Source of the DNA: Oleispirillum sp963668495
Lineage (GTDB): Bacteria > Pseudomonadota > Alphaproteobacteria > Rhodospirillales > Rhodospirillaceae
Assembly: GCA_963668495.1 (NCBI GenBank)
Contig: OY764545.1
Location: 124,001-188,000 of the forward strand
Length of the DNA stretch: 64,000 bases
Direction of reading: 5' to 3'
The position numbers were made by a program, and so were the translations under genes. Each line of letters starts with the position of its first letter. Position 1 is the stretch's first letter. Below are positions 59,884-64,000 of the stretch, piece after piece. The notes below the pieces were generated by a model. It worked only from the letters and a program-made list of their open reading frames with translations. It was not told the origin of the DNA and made no database searches.

Positions 59884-64000
<4,117 letters not shown>

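Overview
The window comes from a chromosome of an alphaproteobacterium, probably a marine-type Rhodospirillales (Terasakiella/Thalassospira-like; the genus is an inference from memory, not a search). Support for the class comes from adk between secY and rpsM, the absence of rpsD, rpmJ and infA from the spc/alpha operons, the mitochondrial-type F1 assembly factor ATP12, the rplQ-degP-rarA-crcB-rluC run, and an IscR/ferredoxin/MnmA cluster.

Left part (1-15.4 kb) is metabolic and transport DNA. A minus-strand group holds a partial unknown gene, an exported alpha/beta hydrolase, a many-pass membrane protein of unknown substrate and ilvD. Next comes a dctPQM TRAP transporter operon with a strong hairpin between dctP and dctQ. 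On the plus strand follow a SpoIIAA-like protein, an AGCS sodium:alanine symporter, a NhaD Na+/H+ antiporter, an acyl-CoA thioesterase, and a pair made of a periplasmic-sensor diguanylate cyclase and an AlgL-like alginate lyase.

15.4-18.8 kb is a small accessory islet beside tRNA-Met(CAT). It holds a RES/Xre toxin-antitoxin pair with a readable promoter and operator, then two unknown genes (a small C-H-D cysteine-protease-like protein and a one-span membrane protein). Beyond the tRNA is an exported msrB with an exact FNR-type box upstream and a 27-codon basic microORF directly downstream.

18.8-36.9 kb holds a sulfur/Fe-S cluster on the minus strand (cysE-iscR-fdx-mnmA, without iscS/iscU), an alpha/beta hydrolase whose terminator is encoded inside the 3' end of anmK, tyrS, a DUF2975/Xre pair, purU, asmA-atp12, a HAD phosphatase, a strongly codon-biased SLC13/DASS anion transporter, and rluC-crcB-rarA-degP. 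Four transporters of Na+-coupled families (AGCS, NhaD, TRAP, DASS) suggest a sodium-based transport economy.

36.9-64 kb is the str-S10-spc-alpha ribosomal super-operon plus rpoC and the 5'-truncated rpoB, all on the minus strand. The genes are ordinary. The spacers are informative: a consensus sigma70 promoter between adk and rpsM, a terminator-like stem after rplO, and long hairpins in tuf-rpsJ, rpsK-rpoA and rpoB-rpoC. No CRISPR array, IS element, integrase or prophage gene was seen.
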